Source of the DNA: Robiginitalea aestuariiviva
Lineage (GTDB): Bacteria > Bacteroidota > Bacteroidia > Flavobacteriales > Flavobacteriaceae
DNA: 64,000 nt
Direction: 5' to 3'
NCBI RefSeq assembly: GCF_029537735.1
Contig: NZ_JARPUQ010000001.1
Coordinates: 556,965-620,964 of the forward strand
Shown here: in pieces, positions 1 to 9,407 of the stretch
How positions within the stretch are numbered: the first letter of the stretch is position 1
How the letters are laid out: each line of letters opens with the position of its first letter
Position numbers and translations under genes: made by a program
The notes under the pieces: generated by a model
What the model was told of the DNA's origin: nothing
Databases searched by the model: none
Seen by the model: the letters and a program-made list of their open reading frames with translations, nothing else

Positions 1-1
1 C

Positions 2-1270
2 GAACCCGTTTCCTGCGATGCGGACACCCCCTTGGAATGTATAGAGGCCCTTAGCCAGCGTATTCTCGGTTTCTTTATCGACGAGGAACGGGCCGCCGAA
101 AGCCTGGAGGAACACCCCCCTAAATACGAGGCTTATGAGTTATTCAGCAAGGCCAAGACCTGGTGGAATGAAGACGACCAGCAATACCTGAAACTCCTGA
201 ACGAAGCCATTGCGGCAGATCAGGATTTTTTTGAACCCAAGGCCTTTCGGTTTATGTATTATTTCAATCGGGGAATCTATCCAACGGCAGATTCCCTGTT
301 GCGGCAAATGAAACAGGAATCCGGCCTGTACTTTCGGCAACAAATCCTGCTGAACCTCTACGAAGCCCTGCTGGAAGGCAACCACCGCAATGCCTATAAA
401 TACCAGGAGCAGGAATACCACATTACCCCCATGCATCTGGAGACCAATTCCAATATGATGGTCTTTTCCCTGCAGTTCACCAACCGGCCGGAGGCTATCG
501 ACAGCCTGTACCGGGAGATCGATATGTCCGAAATGGACCTCTCCCAATGTGCTTTTTGCGTGGAGCGCTACAAGATCAAGGCGATGTCCGATATTGACCT
601 CGGCAACGAACAAGCAGCCATCAGGTTACTGGAACCCCTGGCCCGGCAGGATGGTTTCTGGATCCTGAAAAAAATTCTCCTCAGGGCCTATGTCCGCTCC
701 GGGCAGTGGGAAGAAGGGCGCCGCCAACTCGAAACCTGGCGCATTGTCGCCCCGGTGGATACCCAAAAGGACCTGATGCTTTTCGGGGCCAGGGAGTTCC
801 TGAGGGAGGGGAGATCAAAGGAGGCTCGTGAAATCCTGAAGCAGGCTCTGGAGCTGCCTTTTTCGGACAATCCCGTCGATGCCTATCTGAAGGGGGAATT
901 GCTATTTTACAATGGAAACTACCAGGAAGCCCTGCCTTATCTGGAAGAAGGATACGGGGCCGATCCTGCAGATTTCAATTACGGGGCCCTGCTGGCCATC
1001 AGCCTCGAAAAACTGGGGCGGGCTGCCGAAGCGCAGCAGCAGTTGCAACAAATGGAAAGCCTGAAGGCCCCATACCAGTATGGGGAATTGCCCTATTCCC
1101 TGGCCATGTATTACGCGGCCACAGGGCAGGTTGAAGCCTGCCTGGACCAGTTGCTAAAGGCCATTGCGGAAGGCCATTGGTACGAGACCAGTGCCTTCCA
1201 GAATGATCCGCTGCTCCGACCGGTTTACAACACCCCCGGATTTGAGGCCGTAATGAATTATTGGAAATAA
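2..1270 (+). CDS. TPR-repeat protein, C-terminal part (5' end outside window)
   Basis: The frame is open to the left edge, so only the C-terminal ~420 residues are present. They are almost entirely helical, with recurrent TPR-like helix pairs (for example the YNGNYQEALPYLEEGYGADP unit near the end). The first visible residues (ALSQRILGFF, then PPKYEAYELFSKA) resemble the linker that follows a membrane anchor and precedes the TPR array in bacterial kinases and winged-helix signalling proteins. This suggests an N-terminal kinase or DNA-binding domain beyond the edge; that is inference. Only 10 bases separate it from the caspase gene downstream, so the two are probably co-transcribed, and this protein may be the sensor or scaffold of that module. 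The specific function is unknown. Confidence 0.85.
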   Translation, partial: EPVSCDADTPLECIEALSQRILGFFIDEERAAESLEEHPPKYEAYELFSKAKTWWNEDDQQYLKLLNEAIAADQDFFEPKAFRFMYYFNRGIYPTADSLLRQMKQESGLYFRQQILLNLYEALLEGNHRNAYKYQEQEYHITPMHLETNSNMMVFSLQFTNRPEAIDSLYREIDMSEMDLSQCAFCVERYKIKAMSDIDLGNEQAAIRLLEPLARQDGFWILKKILLRAYVRSGQWEEGRRQLETWRIVAPVDTQKDLMLFGAREFLREGRSKEAREILKQALELPFSDNPVDAYLKGELLFYNGNYQEALPYLEEGYGADPADFNYGALLAISLEKLGRAAEAQQQLQQMESLKAPYQYGELPYSLAMYYAATGQVEACLDQLLKAIAEGHWYETSAFQNDPLLRPVYNTPGFEAVMNYWK

Positions 1271-1280
1271 ACACCCGCAT

Positions 1281-3527
1281 ATGACCCTCCTGCAAAACGC
1301 CTATGCCCTGCTGATCGGCATCTCTTATGAAGACGGCCTCGATACCATTGGAGACGCACAGGATATTGCGGCCCTGCTTCAGGACCCGGCCCTTTGCGGG
1401 TATCTCCCGGAGAACGTAATTCTGGTAACGGGCGAGCAGGCGGATCGCAACGGCATCCTGTCTGCCTTCGACCAGCTGATCGAAAGGACCGATGCCAATT
1501 CCTCCGTTTTCCTTTATTATTCCGGCCACGGCGATGTACTGGATGGGATTTTTCATTTTGTGCCCCATGGCATCGTGGCCGGTATGGAGTACGACGATTA
1601 TACTTCCGCCTGGGTAACCGCAGAGGATATCCGGGACAAAATTGACCGCCTGCAAACCCGCAGGCTGATCTTCTTTATGGATTGCTGCCACGCCACCGGA
1701 ATGGCCGTTGGCGGTTTCAGCCCGCGCCTGGGTCCTGGACAGCCGGAGGAAGCCCCCCAGGCTGCTTTCGACAAACTGGAAGGCCTGGCCCAAAAGGTAG
1801 ATAACGAACGCGGGATATCCGTGATAGCCTCCTGTAAGGAAGAACAGGAATCCTACCAGCTGGACGGAGACCGCAACAGCTTGTTCACCAAGCACCTGCT
1901 GCTGGCTCTGAAGGGGGAACACCTGGAACAGGTCCGGGATCCCTACGTCCGGATCCTGGAGGTGGCCGGGTACCTCTTGCGCGTTATCCCAGAAACCATT
2001 GAGCGGGTGGCCGCCGAATGCGACCCGCCTCTGGATATCCGCCAGGAACCCTACGTAAACCTGGAGATGTACGACAACTTTGTCCTGAGTTACCTTCCGG
2101 AAGCCCTGAGAAAGCGGACAACACCGGAGACCGCACCGGTAGTGGCGGAGGCCCCGAGGCCCAAAGAGGTCAGACAGGTATTTCGGGAAAGCGAGGGCGC
2201 CAACAACCTCATATTGTTTGTGCATGGTTTCTCAGGGGAATCCACGGAAACCTTTGGCCGTTTGCCGGACCTGCTCATGCAGGACCCCGAGCTGGATGGC
2301 TGGGACATGAAGCCTTTTGGCTATTCGCGCTTTATTCAGCCGGAACACGGTAAACACGTCTGGGGCGGGATTAAGGATATCGGCAGGATTTCCAGTTATC
2401 TCTGCACCTCCATGAAATACAAATTCGAGGCCTACGACCGGGTAGCCATTGTAGCCCATGGCATGGGGGGACTGGTAGCACAGCGAGCTATCCTGGAGAT
2501 GCCCGAGGCACAGCGCGAAAAAATATCCCACCTGATCCTGCTGGCCTGCCCGAGCAATGGCATACCGGAAGAGGACCTGGCGGCCCAGTGGCAGCAGGAG
2601 TATTCCGAAATGAGCGCCTCAGGGCCCTTTATAACCGGCCTGCGTTCGGCCTGGAACACCGCGTTCAAGGATAACCCTCCCTTTAAACTGGGACTGATCG
2701 CCGCAGCCGACGATCCCTTTGTGCAACCCGCCTCCTGCCTGGAGGCTTTTCCGGGGGTAGAAGGCTGGTTGCTGGAGGGCAATCATTTTTCCCTGGTCAA
2801 ACCGGAAAACACTTCAGAGCCATCCTACAGGCTGGTGCGGGAATTGCTCACCGCCTCCGAAACCCTGGGGGAATTCGGGGACGCCCGCACGCGCAACCTG
2901 GCCCTGGGGCAGTACGATGCCGTGGCACGGGAACTCCTGCCCATTGCGGAGCACCTGGATTTGAAAGGTCTTCGCCAACTGGTTTTTGCCCTGGAAGGCC
3001 TGGACCGAAGGGAGGAGGCGCAGGCCCTGCTGGAAACCCACCCCCTGGCGGAAGAATCCACAGACTTGATGGGCATCATTGGAGGCCGATACAAACGGGA
3101 ATACCTCAAACGCCCGGATCGCCGAAACGGGGAAGCCGCCCAGGTCTATTACGCCATCGCCCTGGAACAGGCGAAGGAGGCCGCAGACCAGGAGCAGGTA
3201 TACTACCACGCCATTAACCTGGCCTTCCTGGCATTGGTGATGCAACAGGACCCGGAACACATGAAATCCTATGCCCAACAGGCCCTGGAAGCTGCCCAGG
3301 ACTCCGAAGACGGCCTTTGGACCTTTGCTACCCTAGGGGAGGCCCACCTCTATCTGGGCAACCTTTTTGCATCCAAAAGTTTTTACGAAAAGGCGGCAGC
3401 AACGGCCGGGATACGAGAAAAGATATCGATCTACACCAATGCCCACGCAGCCTACCTGGCCCTGCATACCCCCGCCGGGGGGGCAGACGATTTTACCGCC
3501 TACCTGAAAACCCTCTTCCTACAATAA
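1281..3527 (+). CDS. Caspase-like protease fused to an alpha/beta-hydrolase-like domain and TPR tail
   Basis: A 748-residue protein with three parts. Residues 1-270 form a clan CD caspase/metacaspase-like domain with the histidine motif YYSGHGD (His83) and the cysteine motif DCCHATG (Cys136 precedes the usual His). Residues ~305-525 resemble an alpha/beta-hydrolase: FVHGF for the oxyanion region, an AADDP acid loop and GNHF with a plausible catalytic His502. The nucleophile elbow reads AHGMGG instead of GHSMGG, so the serine is replaced by Gly394 and the domain may be catalytically dead. Residues ~530-748 are helical and TPR-like. No signal peptide is seen, so it is probably cytoplasmic. Family knowledge: bacterial caspase-like proteins with such partners often act in conflict or cell-death systems. 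It lies between a TPR gene and a PGDYG-like gene. Substrate and trigger are unknown. Confidence 0.9.
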   Translation: MTLLQNAYALLIGISYEDGLDTIGDAQDIAALLQDPALCGYLPENVILVTGEQADRNGILSAFDQLIERTDANSSVFLYYSGHGDVLDGIFHFVPHGIVAGMEYDDYTSAWVTAEDIRDKIDRLQTRRLIFFMDCCHATGMAVGGFSPRLGPGQPEEAPQAAFDKLEGLAQKVDNERGISVIASCKEEQESYQLDGDRNSLFTKHLLLALKGEHLEQVRDPYVRILEVAGYLLRVIPETIERVAAECDPPLDIRQEPYVNLEMYDNFVLSYLPEALRKRTTPETAPVVAEAPRPKEVRQVFRESEGANNLILFVHGFSGESTETFGRLPDLLMQDPELDGWDMKPFGYSRFIQPEHGKHVWGGIKDIGRISSYLCTSMKYKFEAYDRVAIVAHGMGGLVAQRAILEMPEAQREKISHLILLACPSNGIPEEDLAAQWQQEYSEMSASGPFITGLRSAWNTAFKDNPPFKLGLIAAADDPFVQPASCLEAFPGVEGWLLEGNHFSLVKPENTSEPSYRLVRELLTASETLGEFGDARTRNLALGQYDAVARELLPIAEHLDLKGLRQLVFALEGLDRREEAQALLETHPLAEESTDLMGIIGGRYKREYLKRPDRRNGEAAQVYYAIALEQAKEAADQEQVYYHAINLAFLALVMQQDPEHMKSYAQQALEAAQDSEDGLWTFATLGEAHLYLGNLFASKSFYEKAAATAGIREKISIYTNAHAAYLALHTPAGGADDFTAYLKTLFLQ

Positions 3528-3534
3528 AAGCGCC

Positions 3535-3774
3535 ATGGCCCATTTCAAAAAAGGCGAAATCCCTCCCCTGCACTTCCGGCGTGCCATCAAAAAACCTATT
3601 CCCCTGCGGTGTGTACAGGTAGGCGAAGCTTTTACGGTGGAGACTATGGAAGGTACCCTTTCCGGCAAGCCCGGAGACTGGCTCATGGTAGGTATCCATG
3701 GCGAAATGTACCCCATAGACCGGGAAATTTTCGAAAAGACCTATACCCTGGTCCCCGAGGATTCGAATCCGTGA
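3535..3774 (+). CDS. Small PGDYG-domain-like protein
   Basis: A 79-residue protein starting 7 bases after the caspase stop. The sequence has KPGDWLMVGIHGEMYPID followed by a Phe/Tyr-rich end, matching the pattern of the PGDYG family (a GDxL...G..GE.YP core). The domain is a small beta-rich module of unknown biochemistry. It has no membrane segment or signal peptide. Tight spacing suggests co-transcription with the caspase gene, where it could act as a regulator or ligand-sensing partner; that role is inference. It converges with the SLATT gene, with only 21 bases between the two stops and no obvious hairpin there. Confidence 0.72.
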   Translation: MAHFKKGEIPPLHFRRAIKKPIPLRCVQVGEAFTVETMEGTLSGKPGDWLMVGIHGEMYPIDREIFEKTYTLVPEDSNP

Positions 3775-3795
3775 AAGGGCAACAGGGTGCAGTCC

Positions 3796-4248
3796 TCACG
3801 CTTCCTGCCCCGGGGTAGTCGTTACCAACCCGCGCCATCCCTGATTTTCCTCCCCAAGGAGCTGTTCAATACGTGTCACAAAAACAGGGTAGGCGGCCGC
3901 CCCGGCCTGGTAGGGGGCCGTGGCCGTTTGAAAGAGGAATTTTTCCCGTTGCAGGGCCTCGCAGGTGATGCGGTAGGTTGCCCATTTTTCCTGAAACTTC
4001 ATCAGGGCTGTAATCCCGGTGAGGGTTGCCGTCAAGACACCCAAAAGCCCTGCCAGCACCTGGGAATTTACAGGGACAAATGGGATGGGTGAAGGGTGGT
4101 CAATCCCGGTAAAAAAAGGGATCAATGAACTGAAGAGAATAATGCCCCCGCTGCTCCAGATGTGCAGCTTTTTATTGCGGGCGCTTTTTTTTCCGTACCA
4201 GCGAATCTGGTCGTCCACCCGTTCGGACATATAAGTTTCTACGGTCAT
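3796..4248 (-). CDS. SLATT / DUF4231 two-TM membrane protein
   Basis: A 150-residue protein. The N-terminal VDDQIRWYGKKSARNKK segment and the later YRITCEALQREKFLF segment are hallmarks of the DUF4231/SLATT fold. Two hydrophobic stretches (about residues 32-52 and 68-90) form a transmembrane hairpin. SLATT proteins are predicted pore-forming or membrane-disrupting effectors associated with nucleotide-second-messenger and other conflict systems (established for the family at the level of genome association). Here it converges with the caspase/PGDYG operon and is transcribed separately. A second in-frame Met at residue 7 could be the true start. Whether it is activated by the caspase is inference. 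Confidence 0.82.
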   Translation of the reverse strand: MTVETYMSERVDDQIRWYGKKSARNKKLHIWSSGGIILFSSLIPFFTGIDHPSPIPFVPVNSQVLAGLLGVLTATLTGITALMKFQEKWATYRITCEALQREKFLFQTATAPYQAGAAAYPVFVTRIEQLLGEENQGWRGLVTTTPGQEA

Positions 4249-4348
4249 GCGGTTTTCGGTTGTTTGGTGGCGGGATGCGTTAGCTAACCTCCCTCAAGGT
4301 ACTAAATTTACCGTTCCGGGCCACTTCAACCCTTTTAGCCACACAGGC

Positions 4349-5530
4349 TTACCCCTCCAACAGGCCGGCTTCCATCCCACGTAACTCCGCAAGGCCCTTC
4401 AGCCTCCCGAGCAGGGAATACCCCGGATAATGGCGGGAACCGACTTCCGAAGTGTGCAAAAATCCGTGATCGGGCCGCATGGGCAGGCGGATATCCCGCT
4501 GGGCCATGATCCGGTGAAGGCTTCTCAGGACTGAAGCCATGGGTACATGGCCGTACAGGTGGTCCGACTCCCGGAAAATGCCGGGCCGTTCATGCAGGAC
4601 ATTGCGCAAGTGCAGGAAATGCACCCTTGGGCCAAAAGCCTCAAGGATGCCCAGCAAATCATTTTCGGGCCCTGCCCCCAGTGCGCCCGTACAATAGCAA
4701 AGTCCATTAGCCGTGTCCGGGACGGCACTAAAAAGGAAATCCAGATCTTCCTGGGTAGAGACCACGCGGGGCAGCCCCAGCAGGGGATAAGGCGGATCAT
4801 CCGGGTGAACCGCCAGCACCACCCCGTGTTCGCGGGCCACGGGGACTACCTCCTGCAGGAACGCCACCAGATGAGCTCTCAGTGTTTCCTTGGGGATCCG
4901 GGCATATTGTTCCAGCAATTCCAGGAGCTGGGCTTCGGTGAAATGATCGTCACTACCCGGAAGGCCCTGCAATACGGTGCGACGAAGGCGCTGCCGGGCT
5001 TCCTCCCCCATGGATTCGAATCGCTCTTTTGCAGCCGCTCGGGTGGCAGGATCGTAATCGGCCTCCGCCCCGGGACGCCGTAGCATAAAAAGGTCAAAAC
5101 AGGCAAATGCTGTCCGGTCGAATCGCAGGGTCCGGGTTTGGTCCGGGTTCAGGTAATCCAGTTCGGTCCGCACCCAATCCAGCACCGGCATGAAATTATA
5201 GGTTACCACTCGGATCCCGCAGGCGGCCAGGTTCACCAGGCTTTGCTTGTAGTTTTCGATATGTTGGCGAAATTCCCCCTTCTGCTGTTTGATGGCTTCG
5301 GAAACGGGCAGACTTTCCACCACCGTCCATTCCATCCCGGCCTCACGCACTTCCTTTTGTCGGGCCTTGATGGCATCAATAGGCCATACCTCCCCTACGG
5401 GGATCTGGTGCAGGGCCGTTACGATCCCCTCTACCCCCGCCTGGCGGATTCCCGTAAGGGCAACCCCATCGTTGGGGCCGTACCAGCGCATGCAGGCCAG
5501 TAATTTCGGTTGTGTCTCCGGGGTCTTCAT
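4349..5530 (-). CDS. uxuA: Mannonate dehydratase
   Basis: A 393-residue protein matching UxuA over its full length: an N-terminal MRWYGPND segment, then a TIM-barrel body with HPDDPP and HLRN motifs of the metal and substrate site. It converts D-mannonate to 2-keto-3-deoxygluconate in hexuronate catabolism (EC 4.2.1.8), in the cytoplasm. Its ATG overlaps the stop of the upstream SDR gene by one base (TGATG), indicating translational coupling. No uronate isomerase, KDG kinase or aldolase gene is in the window, so the pathway must be completed elsewhere. Confidence 0.95.
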   Translation of the reverse strand: MKTPETQPKLLACMRWYGPNDGVALTGIRQAGVEGIVTALHQIPVGEVWPIDAIKARQKEVREAGMEWTVVESLPVSEAIKQQKGEFRQHIENYKQSLVNLAACGIRVVTYNFMPVLDWVRTELDYLNPDQTRTLRFDRTAFACFDLFMLRRPGAEADYDPATRAAAKERFESMGEEARQRLRRTVLQGLPGSDDHFTEAQLLELLEQYARIPKETLRAHLVAFLQEVVPVAREHGVVLAVHPDDPPYPLLGLPRVVSTQEDLDFLFSAVPDTANGLCYCTGALGAGPENDLLGILEAFGPRVHFLHLRNVLHERPGIFRESDHLYGHVPMASVLRSLHRIMAQRDIRLPMRPDHGFLHTSEVGSRHYPGYSLLGRLKGLAELRGMEAGLLEG

Positions 5531-6270
5531 CAGAATCCGATACTATTGCCGCCATCCACAGGCAAGACAGTGCCGGTAATAAAACGCGCCTCCCGGGAAG
5601 CCAGGAAATACACGGCATCTGCAATGTCTTCCGGGATGCCCATTTCCCCCATAGGGGTACGGGCATACACCCGCCCCTTGCGTTCAGGGTCGCTGTCCAG
5701 GGCCTTCGCCGTCATGGGAGTCTTGATAAAGCCGGGGGCCACGCAATTCACGCGGATCCCCATAGGCCCCATTTCCACCGCCATGGCACGGGTCATCCCT
5801 TCTATGGCCGTTTTACTGGCGGAATACGCAATCACATAGGGCAGGCCATACTGAGCCGCCATAGAGCTAATGTTGATGATGGAGCCGCTACCAGCAGCCT
5901 GCATCACCTTCCCCACCTCCCTACTGATGGCAAAGACACTCAGCAGGTTGGTCTGAATGATCTGAAGGAAATCTGCATCGGTTACCTCCAGCATGGGCTT
6001 TTTCATGTTGATACCCGCATTGTTCACCAGGACGTCAATTTGGCCGGCCTCCTGCGCAATCCCGGCAATAACCCCGGGAATGTCTTCCAGGCGGGATAGG
6101 TCCAGGATAACAGGAATGGCATTATGCCCCAGCTCCGTACAGGTGGTTTTTGTTTTCTCGGGGTTGCGCCCCACCACATAACAGCGGTAGCCGGTCTGGC
6201 AGAATTTACGGGCGGTGGCCAGCCCCAGGCCCGAGGTACCACCGGTAACAATACTAACCTTATCTCTCAT
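5530..6270 (-). CDS. SDR-family oxidoreductase, probable fructuronate reductase
   Basis: A 246-residue classical short-chain dehydrogenase: cofactor motif TGGTSGLG (residues 9-16), NNAG (83-86), catalytic Ser136, Tyr149 and Lys153 (YSASK). The C-terminal FITGTVLPVDGG is typical. Being first in an operon with uxuA suggests it reduces D-fructuronate to D-mannonate, replacing the unrelated UxuB; substrate assignment is inferred from context. It could instead act on gluconate or another sugar acid. It is transcribed divergently from xylBA, sharing a 237-bp intergenic region with operator-like palindromes. Confidence 0.88.
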   Translation of the reverse strand: MRDKVSIVTGGTSGLGLATARKFCQTGYRCYVVGRNPEKTKTTCTELGHNAIPVILDLSRLEDIPGVIAGIAQEAGQIDVLVNNAGINMKKPMLEVTDADFLQIIQTNLLSVFAISREVGKVMQAAGSGSIINISSMAAQYGLPYVIAYSASKTAIEGMTRAMAVEMGPMGIRVNCVAPGFIKTPMTAKALDSDPERKGRVYARTPMGEMGIPEDIADAVYFLASREARFITGTVLPVDGGNSIGF

Positions 6271-6350
6271 AACTGCAAGGTAAGAAACCCCGGGGAGGGA
6301 AGCGACAGAAATCCCAATCTCCCGGAATAAAAAACAAAAAGCAGGTTAAA

Positions 6351-6406
6351 GGTGTGAAATTTACACCAATTTTTACGCAATCGTTTGCATGAATCTGTTA
6401 TTTTTG
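6351..6406 (+). promoter_or_regulatory. Divergent control region: two operator-like palindromes and a -7 element
   Basis: Positions 6351-6367 read GGTGTGAAATTTACACC, an inverted repeat with GGTGT/ACACC arms. Positions 6377-6388 read GCAATCGTTTGC, a near-perfect palindrome with central CG, the form typical of LacI-family operators. Positions 6399-6406 read TATTTTTG, matching the Bacteroidota -7 consensus TAnnTTTG, which would place the xylB start of transcription near 6410 and leave a leader of about 100 nt. No good -33 TTTG at standard spacing is seen. No regulator gene is adjacent. Confidence 0.5.
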
Positions 6407-6507
6407 GCTCAAAGCTTGCGGAATTGCCCAGATATCCGGACTTTAAGGGTCTGAAACCACAGGGGTTCCGCAGAGGACCCTTTTGCCTGAACGCTGCTGA
6501 CTAACCT

Positions 6508-8001
6508 ATGTACTGGATCGGATATGACATTGGAAGCTCTTCGGTAAAGGCCTCCCTGATTGACGGGGCCACCGGGGCCGAAATGGCACGGGTACAAAGC
6601 CCGAAAAAAGAGATGCCCATCCACTCGCCCCAACCGGGGTGGGGGGAACAACCCCCTGAAATCTGGTGGGAAAACCTCCTGCTGGCCACGGGTGAGCTCC
6701 TGGAAACCGCCGGGGTACCCGGGGCATCCGTACAGGGCATCGGTATTTCCTACCAGATGCACGGCCTGGTGGCTGTGGACCGCCACCAACAGGTGGTGCG
6801 CCCCTCCATAATCTGGTGCGACAGCCGGGCGGTAGCCACCGGAGACGGGCTTTACGAAAAAATCGGAGAGGCGAAGTGCCGGGAGCGACTGCTGAATGCC
6901 CCCGGAAATTTTACGCTCTCCAAATTGGTTTGGGTCCGGGATCACGAACCCGAAACCTTTGCCCGTATCCATAAAATTATGCTGCCCGGGGATTACATCG
7001 CCATGAAATGCTCCGGCCAATGTACTACAACGGCATCCGGGCTCTCCGAGGGCATCCTCTGGGATTTTAAGGATAATACCCCCGCCTGGTGGATGCTGGA
7101 AGCCGCAGGGATATCCCCGGAGGTACTGCCCGAACGGGTACCGACCTTTGGGGAACAATGCACCCTCAGTGCCGAGGCTGCCTCGCAACTGGGCCTGAAA
7201 ACCGGAACGCCCATCCTGTACCGGGCAGGGGACCAACCCAATAACGCCCTGGCCCTGAACGTGATGGAGCCCGGCGAAATTGCCGCCACCGGAGGCACCT
7301 CCGGGGTGGTTTATGCCGTTACCGAACAGACGGCCACCCGAGAACTGAACCGGGTGAACCACTTTGCCCATGTAAACCACCAGGCACATACCCCCAGGAT
7401 CGGAAAATTATTGTGCATTAACGGAACGGGTATACAGTACAGCTGGATGCAACATCAGGCCTCCCGTGATTTGGGATACCCGGAAATGAATGAGATGGCC
7501 GAGCGTATTCCCGTAGGCTCGGAAGGCCTCCGTGTTTTTCCCTTCGGCAACGGGGCAGAACGCATGCTGGGCAATGTGCATACCGGGGCTGCCATACAAC
7601 ACCTGGATTTCAACATCCACAAACAGGCCCATTTGTATCGTGCCGCCCTGGAGGGAATTGCTTTTTCGTTTGTGTACGGCATGGAGATCATGGCCGCAGA
7701 CGGGGTGTCCCTGGGACGCATCCGGGCCGGGAACGACAACCTGTTCCGCGCCCGCCCGTTTGCCGAAACCATCACCACCCTAACCGGGGCCTCTATAGAA
7801 ATGGTGACCACGACCGGGGCCGCGGGCGCTGCCCGGGCAGCAGCGGTAGCCGGAGGCGCCTTTAAAAATATGACGGAAGCCACTTCCACGGACCAGATCC
7901 CCCTGCGTTATGCCCCGGGAAACAACCCCGAACCCTACCGGCACGCCTATGGTAGCTGGAAAAACGAATTGAATCAACTGCTTAAAAACCACATCGGATG
8001 A
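6508..8001 (+). CDS. xylB: Xylulokinase
   Basis: A 497-residue FGGY-family carbohydrate kinase. The N-terminal [14 protein letters not shown] is the phosphate-binding region of the actin-like ATPase fold, GISYQMHG is the substrate-site segment, and TGGTSGVVY lies in the second ATP-binding region. It phosphorylates D-xylulose to xylulose 5-phosphate for the pentose phosphate pathway. Its stop overlaps the xylose isomerase start (ATGA), which fixes the substrate as xylulose with good confidence. Expression is probably controlled from the operator-bearing region upstream. Confidence 0.95.
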   Translation: MYWIGYDIGSSSVKASLIDGATGAEMARVQSPKKEMPIHSPQPGWGEQPPEIWWENLLLATGELLETAGVPGASVQGIGISYQMHGLVAVDRHQQVVRPSIIWCDSRAVATGDGLYEKIGEAKCRERLLNAPGNFTLSKLVWVRDHEPETFARIHKIMLPGDYIAMKCSGQCTTTASGLSEGILWDFKDNTPAWWMLEAAGISPEVLPERVPTFGEQCTLSAEAASQLGLKTGTPILYRAGDQPNNALALNVMEPGEIAATGGTSGVVYAVTEQTATRELNRVNHFAHVNHQAHTPRIGKLLCINGTGIQYSWMQHQASRDLGYPEMNEMAERIPVGSEGLRVFPFGNGAERMLGNVHTGAAIQHLDFNIHKQAHLYRAALEGIAFSFVYGMEIMAADGVSLGRIRAGNDNLFRARPFAETITTLTGASIEMVTTTGAAGAARAAAVAGGAFKNMTEATSTDQIPLRYAPGNNPEPYRHAYGSWKNELNQLLKNHIG

Positions 8002-9323
8002 TCACTACAGGAGACAAGGAATATTTCAAAGGGATTGGAAAAATCGCCTTCGAAGGAAAGGAATCGGACAACCCCCTGGCATTTAAATATTACAATGCCA
8101 ACCAGAAAGTGGGCGGAAAGACCATGGAAGAACATTTCCGGTTCGCCATTGCCTATTGGCACACCTTTACCGGGGTCGGGGCAGACCCCTTTGGGGCCCC
8201 TACCCAGGATTTCCCCTGGCTGGCCTCAGCAGACCCCATCCAGCAAGCCCGGGATAAAATGGATGCCGCTTTTGAATTTATTACCAAAATAGGGGCGCCT
8301 TATTATTGCTTCCACGATTTTGACCTGATTGCGGAAGGGGCCACCCTGGCCGAATCGGAAAAACGCCTGGACATCATTACGGACTACGCCGCAGAAAAAA
8401 TGAAGGCCTCCGGGGTAAAACTGCTTTGGGGAACAGCCAATTGTTTCAGCAACCCCCGCTATATGAACGGGGCGGCCACCAACCCGGATTTCAATGTGGT
8501 AGCCGCCGCCGGGGCCCAGGTGAAGAACGCGCTGGATGCCACCATTAAACTGGGAGGCGAAAACTATGTGTTCTGGGGCGGCCGTGAAGGCTATATGTCC
8601 CTGCTCAACACCGATATGGGGCGGGAGCTGGACCACATGGCCCGCTTCCTGCACATGGCTAAGGACTACGCCCGCAAACAGGGCTTTAAAGGCACCTTCT
8701 TTATTGAGCCCAAGCCCATGGAGCCCTCCAAGCACCAATACGACTTTGACTCGGCCACCGTACTGGGCTTCCTGACCAAATACGACCTGCTGGACGACTT
8801 TAAACTGAATATCGAAGTAAACCACGCCACCCTGGCCCAACATACCTTCGAGCACGAGTTGCAGGTAGCTGCGGACAACGGGCTGCTGGGCAGCATTGAC
8901 GCCAACCGCGGAGATTACCAGAACGGCTGGGACACGGACCAGTTCCCGGTAGACGTGTATGAACTTACCCAGGCCATGCTGGTGATCCTGCGCGCCGGGG
9001 GCTTCCAGGGCGGGGGCGTTAATTTTGACGCTAAAATCCGTCGGAACTCCACGGACCTGGCCGATATCTTCTATGCCCATATTGGTGGGATGGATGCCTT
9101 TGCACGAGCGCTTTTAACCGCACACGCCGTCATGACGGAATCCCGGATCCCGGAAATGCGCAAAGCGCGGTACGCCTCCTTCGACAGCGGGGCCGGAAAG
9201 GATTTCGAAGCCGGGAAACTGAGCCTGGAAGACCTTCGGGCCTATGCCGGAAAGCATCCGGACATCGCAAAAATCAGCGGGCAGCAGGAACTGTACGAAA
9301 ACATCCTGAACCAGTACCTCTGA
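7998..9323 (+). CDS. xylA: Xylose isomerase
   Basis: A 441-residue class II (long) xylose isomerase. It has the HDFDL segment with the catalytic His, [18 protein letters not shown] with metal ligands, [16 protein letters not shown], and the C-terminal [15 protein letters not shown] metal-site motif. It interconverts D-xylose and D-xylulose using divalent metals, in the cytoplasm. It is translationally coupled to xylB by a 4-base overlap and followed by an intrinsic terminator, defining a two-gene operon. No xylose transporter lies in the window. Confidence 0.97.
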   Translation: MITTGDKEYFKGIGKIAFEGKESDNPLAFKYYNANQKVGGKTMEEHFRFAIAYWHTFTGVGADPFGAPTQDFPWLASADPIQQARDKMDAAFEFITKIGAPYYCFHDFDLIAEGATLAESEKRLDIITDYAAEKMKASGVKLLWGTANCFSNPRYMNGAATNPDFNVVAAAGAQVKNALDATIKLGGENYVFWGGREGYMSLLNTDMGRELDHMARFLHMAKDYARKQGFKGTFFIEPKPMEPSKHQYDFDSATVLGFLTKYDLLDDFKLNIEVNHATLAQHTFEHELQVAADNGLLGSIDANRGDYQNGWDTDQFPVDVYELTQAMLVILRAGGFQGGGVNFDAKIRRNSTDLADIFYAHIGGMDAFARALLTAHAVMTESRIPEMRKARYASFDSGAGKDFEAGKLSLEDLRAYAGKHPDIAKISGQQELYENILNQYL

Positions 9324-9377
9324 TCCCCAAGGGCCAGGACCTGTGATCGCAACAGGGCCACCCCGAACAACCCCTTT

Positions 9378-9407
9378 AAACCCGAGCCTCACAGCCCGGG
9401 TTTTTTT
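9378..9407 (+). terminator. Intrinsic terminator of xylBA
   Basis: AAACCCG at 9378-9384 pairs with CGGGTTT at 9397-9403, followed by a run of T. It lies 55 bases after the xylA stop. The remaining stretch to 9607 is AT-rich in parts and no gene is supported there. Confidence 0.8.

Noticed and set aside
999-2225. A ~400-codon minus-strand frame spanning the TPR and caspase genes
   Set aside because: It is antisense to the catalytic caspase domain and low in recognisable structure.
6377-6388. A catabolite-control (CcpA cre) site
   Set aside because: The sequence has the LacI-family form, but CcpA is a Firmicutes regulator; a local LacI-type sugar repressor is more plausible.
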